Shown one piece after another: positions 8,459-19,099 of a DNA stretch of 64,000 bases (position 1 is the stretch's first letter; every line of letters begins with the position of its first letter). Under the pieces are notes generated by a model. It did not search any database and was not told where the DNA came from. It saw only the letters and a program-made list of their open reading frames with translations. A program made the translations under genes and the position numbers. Where the stretch lies: the NCBI GenBank assembly GCA_963804825.1, contig CAWDRV010000001.1, positions 372,001 through 436,000 on the forward strand, in the 5' to 3' direction. The DNA is from JBKQVT01 sp963804825 (GTDB lineage: Bacteria > Planctomycetota > Planctomycetia > Pirellulales > Thermoguttaceae).

Positions 8459-10082
8459 TCAAGTGGAGCGGACTCCACCCACTTCGAATATACCCTGGGC
8501 AGATGGGAGAGACAAGGCCATCGCCGTGCGTCCCATATCGATGGCGACTGCCCGTGGGCCGAACCCGACCTTGATCTGCTCGGCTTTGCCGGGATCGCTC
8601 GCAGGGAAGCGCGTCACCGTGTTGGAGCCGCCATTGGTGACCCAGATCGGATCCTGCTGATCCACGGCGAGGTGGAAGGGCCCCTTGACCTGGAGCGTGC
8701 CGTCCACGGGTTTGCCACTGACGGTGCGGCCCAGGATGCGCCCCTTGGTGGCGTCTCCCTTCGGCAGATACACGATCTGGTCCTTTTCATTGTCGAGTGC
8801 CCATACGTCGCCATTCGGCGTGGTGATGATGCCCTGCATCGAACCCAGTTGTCCGCCGAAGTTGTAGCCGGTCTTGGGTGAAAGCGGCTTGCCCGTTTTG
8901 CGGTCGAACACGGAGATGTTTTGCCTCCCAGGCTGGTGGCCCACACCTTATCGTCGGCGCAAATGGCGATGCCGAAGCCGGGGCCGTCGATTCCGCCGCC
9001 GCGATACCCGACCGTCATCGGCGAAAGAGGCCGGCCATTGGGTGCGATCTTCGAAATGCCGCCGCCAAAGTCGCGGTAGATCGTGGACTGCGCACCCACA
9101 AGGAAGTTATCGTCCGCCCACATGTTGCCTTCGCCATCAATCGCGATGCCGCCCAGCGAGTTCAACCCACCGCCGGCATAGACCAGGAAAGGGTCCACGC
9201 ACTCGGCGCGAAGCTGAGGTAAGGGATGAAGGGCACCGGGCGCCAACGCTCCCCGGCGGGGACGGGATAGAACGCATCAAACAGCGCGAAGAGTTTCTGC
9301 GCTTGATTCGATGGGTTGCGTGCGATGTTCTGCGCCGCCGTTAGCGTGTCGGTGGGCGCAACGCCACCCGGAGGCGTGGCGACTGCGAAGAACTCGTTGC
9401 ACGCGTCGCCGTGGACCCGCGTGATACAGCCCATCAGCAAATTCGCCAGCGTATTGAATGTCGCCAGCGTCGCCGTCTGCGAACTGTTGAGCGGATCTTG
9501 AATCACCGGGCCTAGCCCGCCCGTTTCGAGGTCCACCAAGTTAGGCACATTGCCAGCGGCGATGCGCAGGCCCAGCGGTTTGCCCCTGAGCGCGATGCCG
9601 TTCAGAAACTGCGCGCTCGTCCACGCGGAAGCCACGGTCGTGAGTTCATTGATCGTCACGCGCTTCGGCGGCGTTGTCCCCAATACGTCCATCAATGTGA
9701 TCGCGGGATTCGGTCCTTTGTCACCTCCCACCTTTGGCTCGCCGCCCTGGGCGATGAGGTAAAGCACGCCAGCGTTATCCTTTCCGCCAGCGCTCTCCAA
9801 GTCAAAGCTGCCGTCGTCCTTCGTCTGCGTCTCGGCCAGTTTTTGAGGGGCACCCGGCCCGGCCGCCCAAAGAGTGACGGTGGCCTTGGCAATGGGGCCG
9901 CCGCCGCCCTCAACCTTGCCTCCGATGTTGCCTGCTGAAGCGACGCCAGATGGCATGGGGGTGGAGCCCTTATAGCCAGGCGATGCTGGGGCAGGAGTCT
10001 GCCCGAGACATAGACCCGAAAGGGCCGTGAGGATTACTGCAGAGACCGCCCCATGACTATTCTGACAGGATGTTTGGGCCAC
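8459..10082 (-). pseudogene. Secreted beta-propeller (NHL/Vgb-like) protein with N-terminal carboxypeptidase-regulatory-like domain, broken
   Basis: Reading leftwards, the protein starts with a signal peptide (VSAVILTALSGLCLGQ). It continues with a CarboxypepD_reg-like fold (GGKVEGGGGPIAKATVTLW, DDGSFDLES), a helical part, and then NHL-type propeller blades (IAIDGEGNMWADDN, ICADDKVWATSLGG, ITTPNGDVWALD, LAVDQQDPIWVTNGG). Frameshifts lie near 9210 and 8930. After VGFGPRAVAID the blade pattern stops, and unrelated sequence leads to a stop 36 codons later, so the C-terminal blades are missing. The loss lies 150-250 bp from the left 142-bp repeat and may have come with the rearrangement that made the block. 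Function in relatives is unsettled (lactonase-like or lyase-like propellers). Confidence 0.6.
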
Positions 10083-10091
10083 GTTTTCATG

Positions 10092-12834
10092 TCACTGCTC
10101 CCGAGCGTCTGCGGCGCCCTTCAAGAACGCGGCCTCCTTGCCCACCTCCAGGGCCCGCTTGGGGTCCAGGTAGCCGAAAAGCTGGATGCATTTGGCCACG
10201 AGCCCGGTCCAGCCGGTCTGGTGGCTCGCGCCAAGCCCGGCGCCGTTGTCGCCGTGGAAGTATTCGTAGAAGAGGATGTGGTCGCGCCAGTGCGGGTCGG
10301 ACTGGAACTTCTCCGTGCCGCCGTAGACGGGACGCCGGCCGTGCTCGTCGCGCAGAAAGATGCCGGTGAGCCGATCGGCGATCTCTTTGGCCACCTCGAA
10401 GAGATTCATCATCCTGCCTGAGCCCGTGGGGCATTCGACCTTGAAGTTGTCGCCGTAGTACAGGTAGAACTGCAAAAGGGCCCGGATGATCATGGCGTTC
10501 ACCGGCATCCAGACCGGGCCGCGCCAGTTGGAATTGCCGCCGAACATGCCGGTGTTCGACTCGGCCGGCAGGTAGTCCACCCGGTACTCCTGGCCTTGCA
10601 CGTGGAAGACGTAGGGATGCTGCTGGTGGAACTTCGAGAGCGAGCGGATGCCGTAGGGGCCCAGGAACTCGTTCTCGTCGAGCATCTTCGCAGAGGATCC
10701 GGCGGAGCCGCTCCGGGTTGACCAGGGCCAGGATTCCCCGCTCGGCCACGCCCAAGTGTCCCGGCCCTGTAGGGTGGATGGAGTTCAGAAGCTCAGGCAT
10801 TCGGCGTAAGCGATCCGTGCATCTCAGCCATCGCCCGCGGAATGCGCTCCCGCTGCCACTTTTCCATTACCGTGGTGGCGCACAGGGGCAGGAGCCCCAC
10901 CATCGAGCGGACCTTGAGCCGCGTGGTGCTGCCGTCGGGGAGCACCAGCAGGTCGTAGTAGAAGCCGTCCTCCTCGTCCCACATGCCGTTGGCCCCAGGT
11001 TGGTTCATGGCCGCGGCGATGTACACGAAGTGCTCGACGAACTTGGCGACCATGTCCTCGTAGGTGCGGTCGTGGGCGGCGAGTTCCACGGCGAGTTCGG
11101 CCATGTTCTGGCTGAACAGCGCCATCCACGCCGTGCCGTCCGCCTGCTCCAGGCGGCCCCCGGTGGGCAGCGGCGCGCTGCGGTCGAAGACGCCGATGTT
11201 GTCGAGTCCGAGGAAGCCGCCCTCGAACACGTTCTTGCCGAAGCGGTCCTTGCGGTTCGCCCACCAGGTGAAGTTCAGCAGCAGCTTGTTGAAGGCCGAC
11301 TTGAGGAAATCGACATCGGCCTCGCCGCGCAGGGCCTGCTCGGTGCGATGGAGGAACAGGGTCGCCCAGGCATGGACCGGCGGGTTCACGTCGCTGAAAT
11401 TCCACTCGTAGGCGGGGATCTGGCCGCTGGGATGCAGGTAAACACCCCTGCAACATCAGTTCCATCTGCTGCTTGGCGAAGTCGGGGTCCACGATCGCCA
11501 GCGGCAGCGTGTGGAAGGCCAGGTCCCAGGCCGCGTACCAGGGGTACTCCCACTTGTCGGGCATCGAGATGATGTCCTTGTTCAGCATGTGGAACCACTC
11601 CGAGTTCCGGGAGTTGCGATATCCGGAATGGAGCGGGTTGGAGTTGTGCTCGTCCAGCCAGTTGTCGCCGTCGAAGAAGAAGAACTGCTTGCTCCAGAGC
11701 ATGCCGGCCATGGCCTGCCGCATCACGTTGGCCGCGTCTTCACTCACCGATGGCGGCGTGACCGACTTGTAAAACTCATCGGCTTCACGAAGCCTGTCGG
11801 CGAAGACTTCATCAAATTGCTTTCCGAAGGGTTTGCCCTTCTGGTCCGGAGAAGTCTTGGAGAGCCGCAGGCGAATCACTTGTGGTCTGACCGGCGCCGA
11901 CATTGACCTGGTAGTGCGCCGCGACCTTGGTGCCCTGCTTCTCTGGATTCACCGCGCCCTGGTTGCCCTGCACCACGCAGTCGTTGATGCCGTCCTTGAC
12001 GTAGGGGCTCTCGTTCTTTTGCCCGGGGAAAAGCCGTTCGTGGTTTGTTTCGTTCTCGGTGAAGAGCAGCGGCACCTCGCCTTCGCAGGAAAGAATGAAT
12101 TCACCGAGCACGGGATGCGTTGCCGCGACCGCACTCGCGCCTGCCGGTGTCTTGATCTGCTTGAGGTTTGGTTTCTCGGCAGCTCGGTTCGATTCGGCAA
12201 TCCACGACGACCAGTCGTTGCGGAACCACAGCGTGGGCAGGAGATGCAGTTCGGCCGCGTCCGGTCCCCGGTTGGCCGCCGTGATCCGCACCAGGATGTC
12301 TTCCGGACCGGCTTTGGCGTACTCCACGAAGACGTCGAAGTATCGGTCCTCGTTGAAAACGCCGGTGTCGAGGAGTTCATACTCCATGTCGTTGCGGTTG
12401 CGCCGGCGGTTCGTCTCCAGCAGGTCGGCGTAGGGATAGGCCGCCTGCGGGTACTTGTAGAGGTACTTCATGTACGAGTGGGTCGGCGTGCTGTCGAGGT
12501 AGAAGTAGTACTCCTTCACATCCTCGCCGTGGTTGCCCTCGCTGTTGGTCAATCCGAAGAGCCGCTCCTTGAGAATTGCGTCCTTGCCGTTCCACAGGGC
12601 CAGCGCGAAGCAGAGGTGCTGTTGGTCATCGGAAAGGCCGGCGATGCCGTCCTCGCCCCAGCGGTAGGCCCGCGAGCGGGCATGATCGTGGGTGAAGAAA
12701 TTCCAGGCGTCACCATTCTCGCTATAGTCCTCGCGCACGGTGCCCCACTGGCGTTCGCTCAGGTAGGGCCCCCATTTTTTCCACGCAACGCCTTGTTCTC
12801 GCGCTGCCTTCAGCCTTAATTGTTCTTGGTTCAT
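10092..12834 (-). CDS. GH63/MGH1-like glucosidase (several frameshifts)
   Basis: The start has GGGGGAG seven to eight bases upstream. About 900 residues are spread over frames that join near 11880, 11440, 10800 and 10690. The N-terminal beta-sandwich part has REDYSENGDAWNFFTHDHAR and YRWGEDGIAG. The catalytic (alpha/alpha)6 part has DNWLDEHNSNPLHSGYRNSR, KWEYPWYAAWDLAFH and VNPPVHAWA, then DEEDGFYYDLL, and finally GMFGGNSNWRGPVWMPVN and GWTGLVAKC. These are hallmarks of the glycoside hydrolase family 63 group that includes mannosylglycerate/glucosylglycerate hydrolases and glucosidases. The YAAWDLAFH Asp and the later ED-containing segment would carry the acid/base pair. The gene precedes the propeller gene by about 10 bp. 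Frame breaks may be base errors or real decay. Confidence 0.75.
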
Positions 12835-12995
12835 TGAAATCTCCCCCTCTGATTAGGGGTAATGCTGGGCTGTGATTTGCCGACCGTTGTCTGTCGGGTT
12901 GCTCGTCTCTATTGTAGGTTGGGATTAACCGTTGTGCAGTTTGGCTCGGCCGCAGGCCAAGCAGCAGGGCGGCGATCAGTTGTTGATTTCCTGGT

Positions 12996-13778
12996 TCAAG
13001 GTGTTCCGCTGGGCGGCGGCAGAGATTCAGCCAGGCTGATCAGATTCTGTGGCCTCACGCGAATAATGCCGTGGCGCGGGGAGTCGATGTCCGCGATGAG
13101 CATGAACGCGATAGAGACAATAAGCGGTAGAATCGGAAGCAATTTGGATCCCGCTTTAGCGCTTCGCGAACCATAGCCGACCAGCAAGTTACAGCCGATG
13201 GCGATTGCTGCCATCAAACCCCATGCCGCAGTTGGGATTTGGTTCCAGTACCCAGCCTGGGTGTATCCCTGCGAATTCAAGACATCGTTCATGCCCGAAA
13301 CGACCAGGGCCATCAATCGGGTGTCGGCTGTGCCGCGGCCGGAGCACGGATCGCGGACCACAACTCGGTCTGCAACTGAGCGGTACGGGCATTGATCTGC
13401 TGAAGCTCTTGTTCATCGTCAGCCATGTAGAACAGAACTCGCTCGTCGAGGTAGTTCCTCAGCAGCGCATGTACGCGTCGCCGCATCGGCGGCAGGCAGC
13501 AAGTCGGCCCGGACGTATTCCGTCCCGATCGCGTTGGCCTCTGCCTCCTCGTAGTTCTTGCGTTGGTCGTAGCGGCTTGTGGCCATCGAAAAGCTGAATC
13601 CGATAATGAGCCCGAGCAGTGTCAGCGTAGCAGCCAAGATGAAGCCGAAGTCTTCACGCAGCTCCGCGTCCAGGGTGCCCTGCCTTCTGCGAAACCACCA
13701 TCCGATCCACGCCGAGAGCCACAGCGCGATGAAGGAAATCACGAAAACAAGCAGCGGATATTGAGTTGGGTTGTCCAT
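12996..13778 (-). CDS. DUF4239 membrane protein (frameshifted)
   Basis: The N-terminal frame starts at 13778 (AGGA upstream) with a membrane helix LLVFVISFIALWLSAWIGWW, then FGFILAATLTLLGLIIGFSF and the family motif EEAEANAIGTEYVRADLL. After shifts near 13480 and 13345 the protein continues with LMALVVSGMNDVLNSQGY, TAAWGLMAAIAIGCNLLVGY and a final helix LLPILPLIVSIAFMLIADID followed by SPRHGIIRV. This order matches DUF4239, a four-helix bacterial membrane family of unknown function. It is often seen near DUF2252 and general-stress-type genes, as here. Confidence 0.75.
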
Positions 13779-13816
13779 TTGCTATTCCTCGTTCGTTTCC
13801 TTCCTGCGCGAGCGAC

Positions 13817-15251
13817 TCACTTCGGCTCTTCGATGACCGCCTCGATCTTTCCGTCCTGGATCGCACGTTTGAGCGCGGCGTGGTCCTTTTCGTTCTGGTC
13901 GGCGTAGGCAACAGAAAAGGCGGCGATCGCCTCGTCGAACGCGTCGCTCTTGCCCAGATACCCGCTGATCACCGCGGGGTCCCCGGAGCGGGCGTGGGAG
14001 AGCGCCAGCGACCAGCCGCACCACTGGGCGAAGAGGGTCATCTCGGCCGTGCCGAACGTCTCGACGGCAGGCTTGATCTTGACGTCCCGGAGCTGGCGGA
14101 CATAGAAGTGACGTCCTAGCCTACCCTCGGTCCAGCCGAGGAAGATGTCGCTGGCCGGCTGCATGAGCCGGTGGCCGTTCACGACACGCTGTCCGTGGTT
14201 CGGGTAGACGCTCTTCCCCGCATAGGCCTCCAGGACCGAGGCCCGCGCCTCCTTGACCTGGAGAATGAGAGGTTCTCCTCCGCCGGCCATCAAGAGGAGC
14301 ACGGCAGCACGCGGTGCCCACGCTGCCGACGCCGACGACCTTGAACGCGGCGTCTTTGATGTCGTAGCGATCGAGCAACATGCGATGGGCAGGCGTCAGG
14401 GTTTCGCGGTACTGGTCGAAGGCCTGCCTGACGTCCGGATGGACCTCCCCGGCGGCGTGATCTTTCCAGTGGAAGATCGCCGGGAGCTGGTCTTTGAAGA
14501 GCGGCGACCCGCCCGAATCGTCTACGAGCTTCGGGAAGATGCCTTCGGAGGTGCTGCTCTCGCGGGCCTTCGCCAGGCGCTTGATCGCGCGGCGGCGGAT
14601 CGCGGGATCCTCGATGGTCGCGATCAGCATCTCGGCGTCGAGAGCGAAGTACCACAGGTCCAGCACCGCCATCTTGTAGAACTCGGCCATGTGCTCGCGG
14701 TAGGACCTGACACAGCCGAGGACCGCATCCTTGGCGTCGGATTCGCTGAGGCCGTTGTCGCGACAGGCGATCACGAAGCTCGCCGCCAGCCGCTTGAGGT
14801 CCCATTCCCAGGGCGCCGGGAGGGTCTCATCGAGGTCGTTGATGGCGAAGATGACTTGCCTCTCCGGGGTGGCGAGACCCCGGAAGTTGACCAGGTGGGA
14901 GTCTCCGCCGCATTGCACGCGGACGCCGGTAGCCGGAGTGCCCGCCAGATCCACCGCCATGGCCAGCGCCGAGCCCCGGTAGAAGGTGAAGGGAGACAGC
15001 ACCATGCGCCCGTGGCGAAGGGGAAGGAGCTCGGGGAGGCGCCCCTCGTCGGCCTTCAGCACCAGGCTGACCGGGTCGGGCCGATCGGCGGCGGGTTGCC
15101 AGGCCGCATGCGAGGCGCGTGGGCACTTCTCACGCAGGCTTTTGCCCATTGCATAGCGTTCAGCCCGCGTAGGATGCGGCTGGAAGGCTGGGCTACTCGC
15201 AGTTACGGGCTGTTGCGAGTCTTGCATCGATGATTCTCGGACTTCTCCCAT
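13817..15251 (-). CDS. DUF2252 family protein (one frameshift)
   Basis: The ATG at 15251 has GGAG upstream. The first frame reads about 320 residues with PTRAERYAMGKSLREKCPR, SPFTFYRGSALAMAVDLAG, CGGDSHLVNFRG and FAINDLDETLPAPWEWDLKR. It shifts near 14305 after VVGVGSVGT and ends with GRHFYVRQLRDVKI, GWSLALSHARSGD and AAFSVAYADQNEKDH. The CGDxHLxN-like and NDFDE-like motifs are those of the aminoglycoside-phosphotransferase-like DUF2252 family, so a kinase-type reaction is possible but the substrate is unknown. The neighbours are DUF4239 (38 bp downstream) and a membrane protein upstream, all on the same strand. Confidence 0.8.
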
Positions 15252-15264
15252 GATAAGACACTCC

Positions 15265-16011
15265 TTATGGTTGATGGTTGGACGTTAAATCACTATAATC
15301 TGCCGCCGTCCCATTGTGCAGCGCTGACGACTCGTCGCTCGCTGTCATCCGGCCTCCGTGTCGGAAGTCTGCAATGAGGATATACGTGCTCACCAGAAGC
15401 ACCCAAAAGGGAAAGACCAGCGCGATCCATGCGAAGTTGGTGATGACCAACAGCAGTATCAAGCCAAGCGCGAAGCCCACAAACGATACCCAGCGCGAGA
15501 GGACTGCCGTGCGAAGCCCGATCGTGGAGGTTACAAACATAAAGATGGCTGCCATTTTCATGCCGAAGGTGTTCACGAGCGCGTAGGCCATCGCCCGACC
15601 GACTGCATAAGTTTCGTTGTCGGCGGAGAGGCGGCCCGTGGTCGCGAAGGTTTCCAGCAGTCCCCGGGAAACGGCCACGGCGGCGAACAGCATGGCGATG
15701 AACAGCAGTCCGCTGCCCAAGAATACTGTTGCGAAGAACCGATCTTCGAGCAGCCCGATGCGGTTGCGCAGCACAGCCATGAACCAGAGAAACGCGATCC
15801 CCGTGAATGGAACCAAGTTCAGTGCGATGCTGACCCAGTTCCGGTAGGCTGGATCGGCAAGCCAGATACCGGGGTCCTTTGGGTCGGCAGGGACCGCGAG
15901 TCGGACAAGTACCAGGCTGGTGATATAGAGCGCTGAAAAAATGATGCCGCTGATGGCAACGACCCGCGGGGGCGATCGCGGCTGGCGAGTTTCGGTCGGC
16001 GAGTTGCTCAT
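15265..16011 (-). CDS. Multi-pass membrane protein, unknown function
   Basis: This intact 248-residue protein starts at 16011 with CGGAG upstream. I count six likely membrane helices: IIFSALYITSLVLVRL, SIALNLVPFTGIAFLWFMAV, FLGSGLLFIAMLFAAVAV, a region near YALVNTFGMKMAAIFMFVTS, VGFALGLILLLVITNFAW and LVFPFWVLLVSTYILIADF. The last 30 residues are polar. I do not recognise a characterised family. Its stop lies 13 bp before the DUF2252 start, so the two are probably co-transcribed. Confidence 0.7.
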   Translation of the reverse strand: MSNSPTETRQPRSPPRVVAISGIIFSALYITSLVLVRLAVPADPKDPGIWLADPAYRNWVSIALNLVPFTGIAFLWFMAVLRNRIGLLEDRFFATVFLGSGLLFIAMLFAAVAVSRGLLETFATTGRLSADNETYAVGRAMAYALVNTFGMKMAAIFMFVTSTIGLRTAVLSRWVSFVGFALGLILLLVITNFAWIALVFPFWVLLVSTYILIADFRHGGRMTASDESSALHNGTAADYSDLTSNHQP

Positions 16012-16068
16012 TGCATTCTCCGAAATCGTGCCACCGTGTCTGCAGAAATCTGGCAGACAATGCTACTC

Positions 16069-17286
16069 TTACCCCTGCTTCGGCTCCGGAAGCCGCACCA
16101 TAAGCCACTGTTGCGTCTGGCCGTCGGCAAAATGGATGAGCGCCGGGGAGGAATCCTGCGTGAGGTTGGAGATTCCCGTCTCGATGATTGGCCGCTTCTG
16201 ACCCGCGACGCACCAGGCGACTCGCTGGCTCTTCTTGTCGGCCATCCCTTCCAGCGTCTGCACCTGGCCCGTTGCCATGTTCTTGAACGTGCCAGAGATG
16301 ACGCCTTCCTTACTGATGGCGAGTTGCATGAATAGGGTGGGCTCCGCACCGGAGGCTTGGCCGTCCTGCGTGAGGGCGAACACGCCCAGCGGCAGCCACT
16401 CGCTGCTCTCGGGCTTCGTCTGCGGTGCGCTGGCGGCGATCGTGTCGGCCTGCTGGGCATACTGGTCGGCCGTCGCGACGGGCTGGTCGCCATAATAAAC
16501 TTGGTCGCCTTGGTAGTAGACGTTTTCGCCATAGCTGTAGCTGGTCGGTTCGCCCGAACCGTAGCCAATCCAGCCGCCCAGTGCGGCCCAGGTCGCCCAG
16601 CGATAGGGCCGATTGATGCGCCACGCCGCCCAGTTGGGGTGGTCACTCCAGAAGTTGAGACGAGGGTGGTTCTCGGCGACCTGGTTTCGGACCTCGTCGC
16701 GTCGCTGCTGACGATTGCCCTGCAATTCTTGTCGGTTCTGAACGCGAGCTGCACTATTATTGGCCAGATTCTGGGCGTGCACGCCAGTCGCACTGGCAGC
16801 AACGCCGGGTCTGGCCGAAAGCTGTGCGGCTCCGGCCCCGCCACCGAGTTGCAGGAACTCGCCTGCGGCGCCACCGGCGCCGGGCCTGACTCCGCCACCT
16901 GCCCCCACGGCGCCGGTAGAAGCACGCGGGACGTCCAGGAAGCTGTTCAATTGGCCGGCAGAAGGCCGGGCGCCGGCTGCACCCGCGCCAACTCCCGGTC
17001 GTGCGCCACCCGCACCCACCCCGGGTCGCACTGCCCCGCCCGCGCCAACGCCAGGCCGAGCTGCCCCACCGGTGCCAGCCGCCGGCCGAGCTGCGGCTCC
17101 CGCGCCCATGCCTCCGCCTCCCATTGCTGGCGAACGGCCCGCCGCGGCCGACATTCCACCACCACTTCCAAGCCCTGCTCCCCCGCGCGCCCCGCCCCCG
17201 CCTCCCGGACCGCGAGCGAGGATGTCGTTCTGGACGAAAAGAAGGATCGCTCCGGCGAACACCAAGAGAGTCGTTGCACGTTTCAT
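16069..17286 (-). CDS. Secreted Gly/Ala-rich 'mu-protocadherin-like' protein
   Basis: This 405-residue protein starts at 17286 behind AGGTGA and has a signal peptide (TTLLVFAGAILLFVQNDILA). Residues about 25-175 are low-complexity Gly/Ala/Arg/Pro with short repeats of the ARPGVGAGGA type. Residues about 175-280 are Asn/Gln/Arg/Tyr-rich (NRQELQGNRQQRRDEVR, WRINRPYRWATWAALGGW, YSYGENVYYQGDQVYYG). The C-terminal 120 residues form a compact domain (LPLGVFALTQDGQ, ISKEGVISGTFKN, WCVAGQKRPIIETGISNL). Proteins of this layout recur in planctomycetes under the name mu-protocadherin-like cell-surface protein. No enzymatic role is known to me. Confidence 0.7.
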   Translation of the reverse strand: MKRATTLLVFAGAILLFVQNDILARGPGGGGGARGGAGLGSGGGMSAAAGRSPAMGGGGMGAGAAARPAAGTGGAARPGVGAGGAVRPGVGAGGARPGVGAGAAGARPSAGQLNSFLDVPRASTGAVGAGGGVRPGAGGAAGEFLQLGGGAGAAQLSARPGVAASATGVHAQNLANNSAARVQNRQELQGNRQQRRDEVRNQVAENHPRLNFWSDHPNWAAWRINRPYRWATWAALGGWIGYGSGEPTSYSYGENVYYQGDQVYYGDQPVATADQYAQQADTIAASAPQTKPESSEWLPLGVFALTQDGQASGAEPTLFMQLAISKEGVISGTFKNMATGQVQTLEGMADKKSQRVAWCVAGQKRPIIETGISNLTQDSSPALIHFADGQTQQWLMVRLPEPKQG

Positions 17287-17353
17287 GTCGTCACCTATGA
17301 TTTGTTTTGATGTCTGTTTTCGGTATGGAGAGAAGCCATAATGGCGGACACCT

Positions 17354-18247
17354 CTACTCCCGGACGATCAGCACCTCATTGATGTTCGGGAGCAATTCGC
17401 CCCCGACTGTCCGCTCGACCGTCTGCCAGGTAAACGAATTCTGGTCTACCTGCTTGATGACATTGGTCATCGAGGCCTTTCGACCATCGGCCAGGAAACC
17501 CTTATTCTGGATGAACCAGTGATCTTTCTTGCAGGTCCAGGTGGCTTCGGCAAAGCCGCCGTCGGAGTCGAACGTCCATGACCGGATGGCCTTGGCAACC
17601 GGGTCCCAGCCGATGATCTGCATGCCGGACATGTTGATTTGGCCCTGGACGGCAACCGTGAACGAACGCGTGATGAAGCTTCGATTCTTGGTCCATTGGC
17701 ACTCGGTCTTGATGTCAACCTTGTCGTCCTTATCGACCCAGCGGCCAATCATCCACTCCAGCGGCTTCAGTTGCTCATAGCTGGAAGGGGCACCCTCCTT
17801 GGCCTTGTCCGTCACGCGATCCAACAGCCATTGCCCGTCGCGCCTCACATAGACTGCGCTATACTCGATTTCCTCCGGCCCGGCTTTCGGCGTCAGCGTT
17901 TTGCCGATTCCGTACTCGACCGCGACATTCGGCGAGACGAACTGGATCGACTCCACGCTGAGGTCGAGCTTGACCTCCGGCTGGTCCTTGAAGAAGGCGG
18001 CGAATTGCTCCGCGATGGCCGCCCGGCCGATGACTTCGGCGCCGGTGACACGGTTGAGATAAACCGCCTCCGGTGACCAAGCGTCGGCGAGGGCCTTGGC
18101 ATCGTGCTTGTTGAAAGCCTGCACGTAGGCATTATCGGCCTTGCGAATAGCGGCTTCGTCGGCCGACGGTTTGCCGGGCTGCTGGGCGAAAGACCAGTTG
18201 GCAACGACCCCGCCGAAAACAAGCAAACACAGTACACTTCGTTTCAT
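17354..18247 (-). CDS. Secreted SnoaL-like (SgcJ/EcaC-type) protein
   Basis: This 297-residue protein starts at 18247 with AGGGAGA upstream and a signal peptide (VLCLLVFGGVVANWSFAQQ). Residues about 30-150 match the SnoaL-like/DUF4440 cone fold (IRKADNAYVQAFNKHDAKAL, AWSPEAVYLN, GRAAIAEQFAAFF, YVRRDGQWLLDRV). A second half follows with PLEWMIGRWVDKD, MSGMQIIGWDPVAKAIRSW and FDSDGGFAEATW, a lipocalin-like or DUF1579-type arrangement that often follows this fold in soil bacteria. Substrate unknown. It is the first gene, in transcription order, of the minus-strand block. Confidence 0.75.
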   Translation of the reverse strand: MKRSVLCLLVFGGVVANWSFAQQPGKPSADEAAIRKADNAYVQAFNKHDAKALADAWSPEAVYLNRVTGAEVIGRAAIAEQFAAFFKDQPEVKLDLSVESIQFVSPNVAVEYGIGKTLTPKAGPEEIEYSAVYVRRDGQWLLDRVTDKAKEGAPSSYEQLKPLEWMIGRWVDKDDKVDIKTECQWTKNRSFITRSFTVAVQGQINMSGMQIIGWDPVAKAIRSWTFDSDGGFAEATWTCKKDHWFIQNKGFLADGRKASMTNVIKQVDQNSFTWQTVERTVGGELLPNINEVLIVRE

Positions 18248-18713
18248 CTGAGATTCTCCCTATTCTGGGTTGAACGGTGCTTCCGATTGTGTTGTTCTCT
18301 ACCTACTTCTCTTACCGGCATTTCCCGTTTAGGCTCCGCTCTGATTTGCTCCGAGCGTCAGCCCCCATTGTAAGAAAGCGGCTTGTGACTTGCCAGTTGG
18401 CCCGCCGATTCCCCTTCCAGGATGGCGTTTCTCGGGCGATCTGACAGCTCGACGGCCGCCCCGCATAGACCAAGGAGTTTGTTCCGAGAATTGTTCGTTT
18501 CTCGGCTTCTAACCGATCGACCTGCGCTGTGGGCCGTTTCGCCGGACAAGTCCGAGATTGCCATCTCGCGAACTAGGACGCCGAGAAGCCGTGAAGAATT
18601 CCGTTTTCAGGTGCGTACTGATCTGCTCAATCGGTGATGGAACACGGCGGAGACAACGCCGGCTGTCCCCCCGTAAGTGCGGTTTCGGTCGGTGCTGATT
18701 CGCAGAGCCTTAC
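18248..18713. other. Intergenic region, no gene seen
   Basis: These 466 bp separate the SnoaL-like gene from the right 142-bp repeat. I see no coding signal with family resemblance in either strand and no clear repeat. The start-proximal part presumably holds the promoter for the minus-strand block. Confidence 0.5.
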
Positions 18714-18855
18714 CCTCGCTCACCGAGCCGAACCATGGCATTTTGGACCGCTATAGAGCTGGCAACCCCTTCATAACCCAAAGCGGTCGGCGGAAGAGAG
18801 ACACCGAGACTTTGGGCGCCAAACGACCGTTTTGAGTGGGTTGTGGGGCGACATG
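18714..18855. repeat. 142-bp direct repeat, right copy (DR-R)
   Basis: Identical to 8164-8305 over its whole length and in the same orientation. It ends 9 bp before a RAYT-derived miniature element. Together the two copies bracket the minus-strand block, with 10.4 kb between them. Confidence 0.9.
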
Positions 18856-18864
18856 GATCTGATT

Positions 18865-19064
18865 GGGGTCAGACTTTAATTATTAACTTTAGGGCTAGGC
18901 AACGTGGTCGGGCTTAGTAGAATATCGTCATGGCACGGCCACCCCGCATCGACTTCCCCGACGCCCTCTAGCACGTCACTTCCCGGAGTTGAGATGGGAA
19001 CGCACCTAGTTTTCGGTACGGAAGGGCGGGAAGGTGCTAAAGTTGATAATTAAAGTCTGACCCC
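18865..19064 (+). mobile_element. RAYT-derived miniature element with 26-bp terminal inverted repeats
   Basis: The ends are GGGGTCAGACTTTAATTATT (18865 on, 26 bp) and the complementary copy ending at 19064, with one mismatch in 26. Inside, an ATG at 18930 begins MARPPRIDFPDAL, stop, HVTSR, the well-known N-terminus of REP-associated tyrosine (Y1/IS200-like) transposases (usual form near MARPLRIEFPGALYHVTSRGN). A TAG replaces the Tyr codon at 18969-18971, and the rest of the transposase is absent. The element is therefore an internally deleted, non-autonomous remnant about 200 bp long. The GTTCTCGTTGACCCCGTTCTCGTT just to its right is a short tandem duplication. Confidence 0.85.
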
Positions 19065-19099
19065 GTTCTCGTTGACCCCGTTCTCGTTCATCCAAAACA

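Noticed and set aside
8142..8462. Minus-strand ORF covering the left 142-bp repeat, as a possible transposase
   Set aside because: The translated repeat shows no transposase motif that I recognise, and the frame does not continue in the right copy's surroundings.
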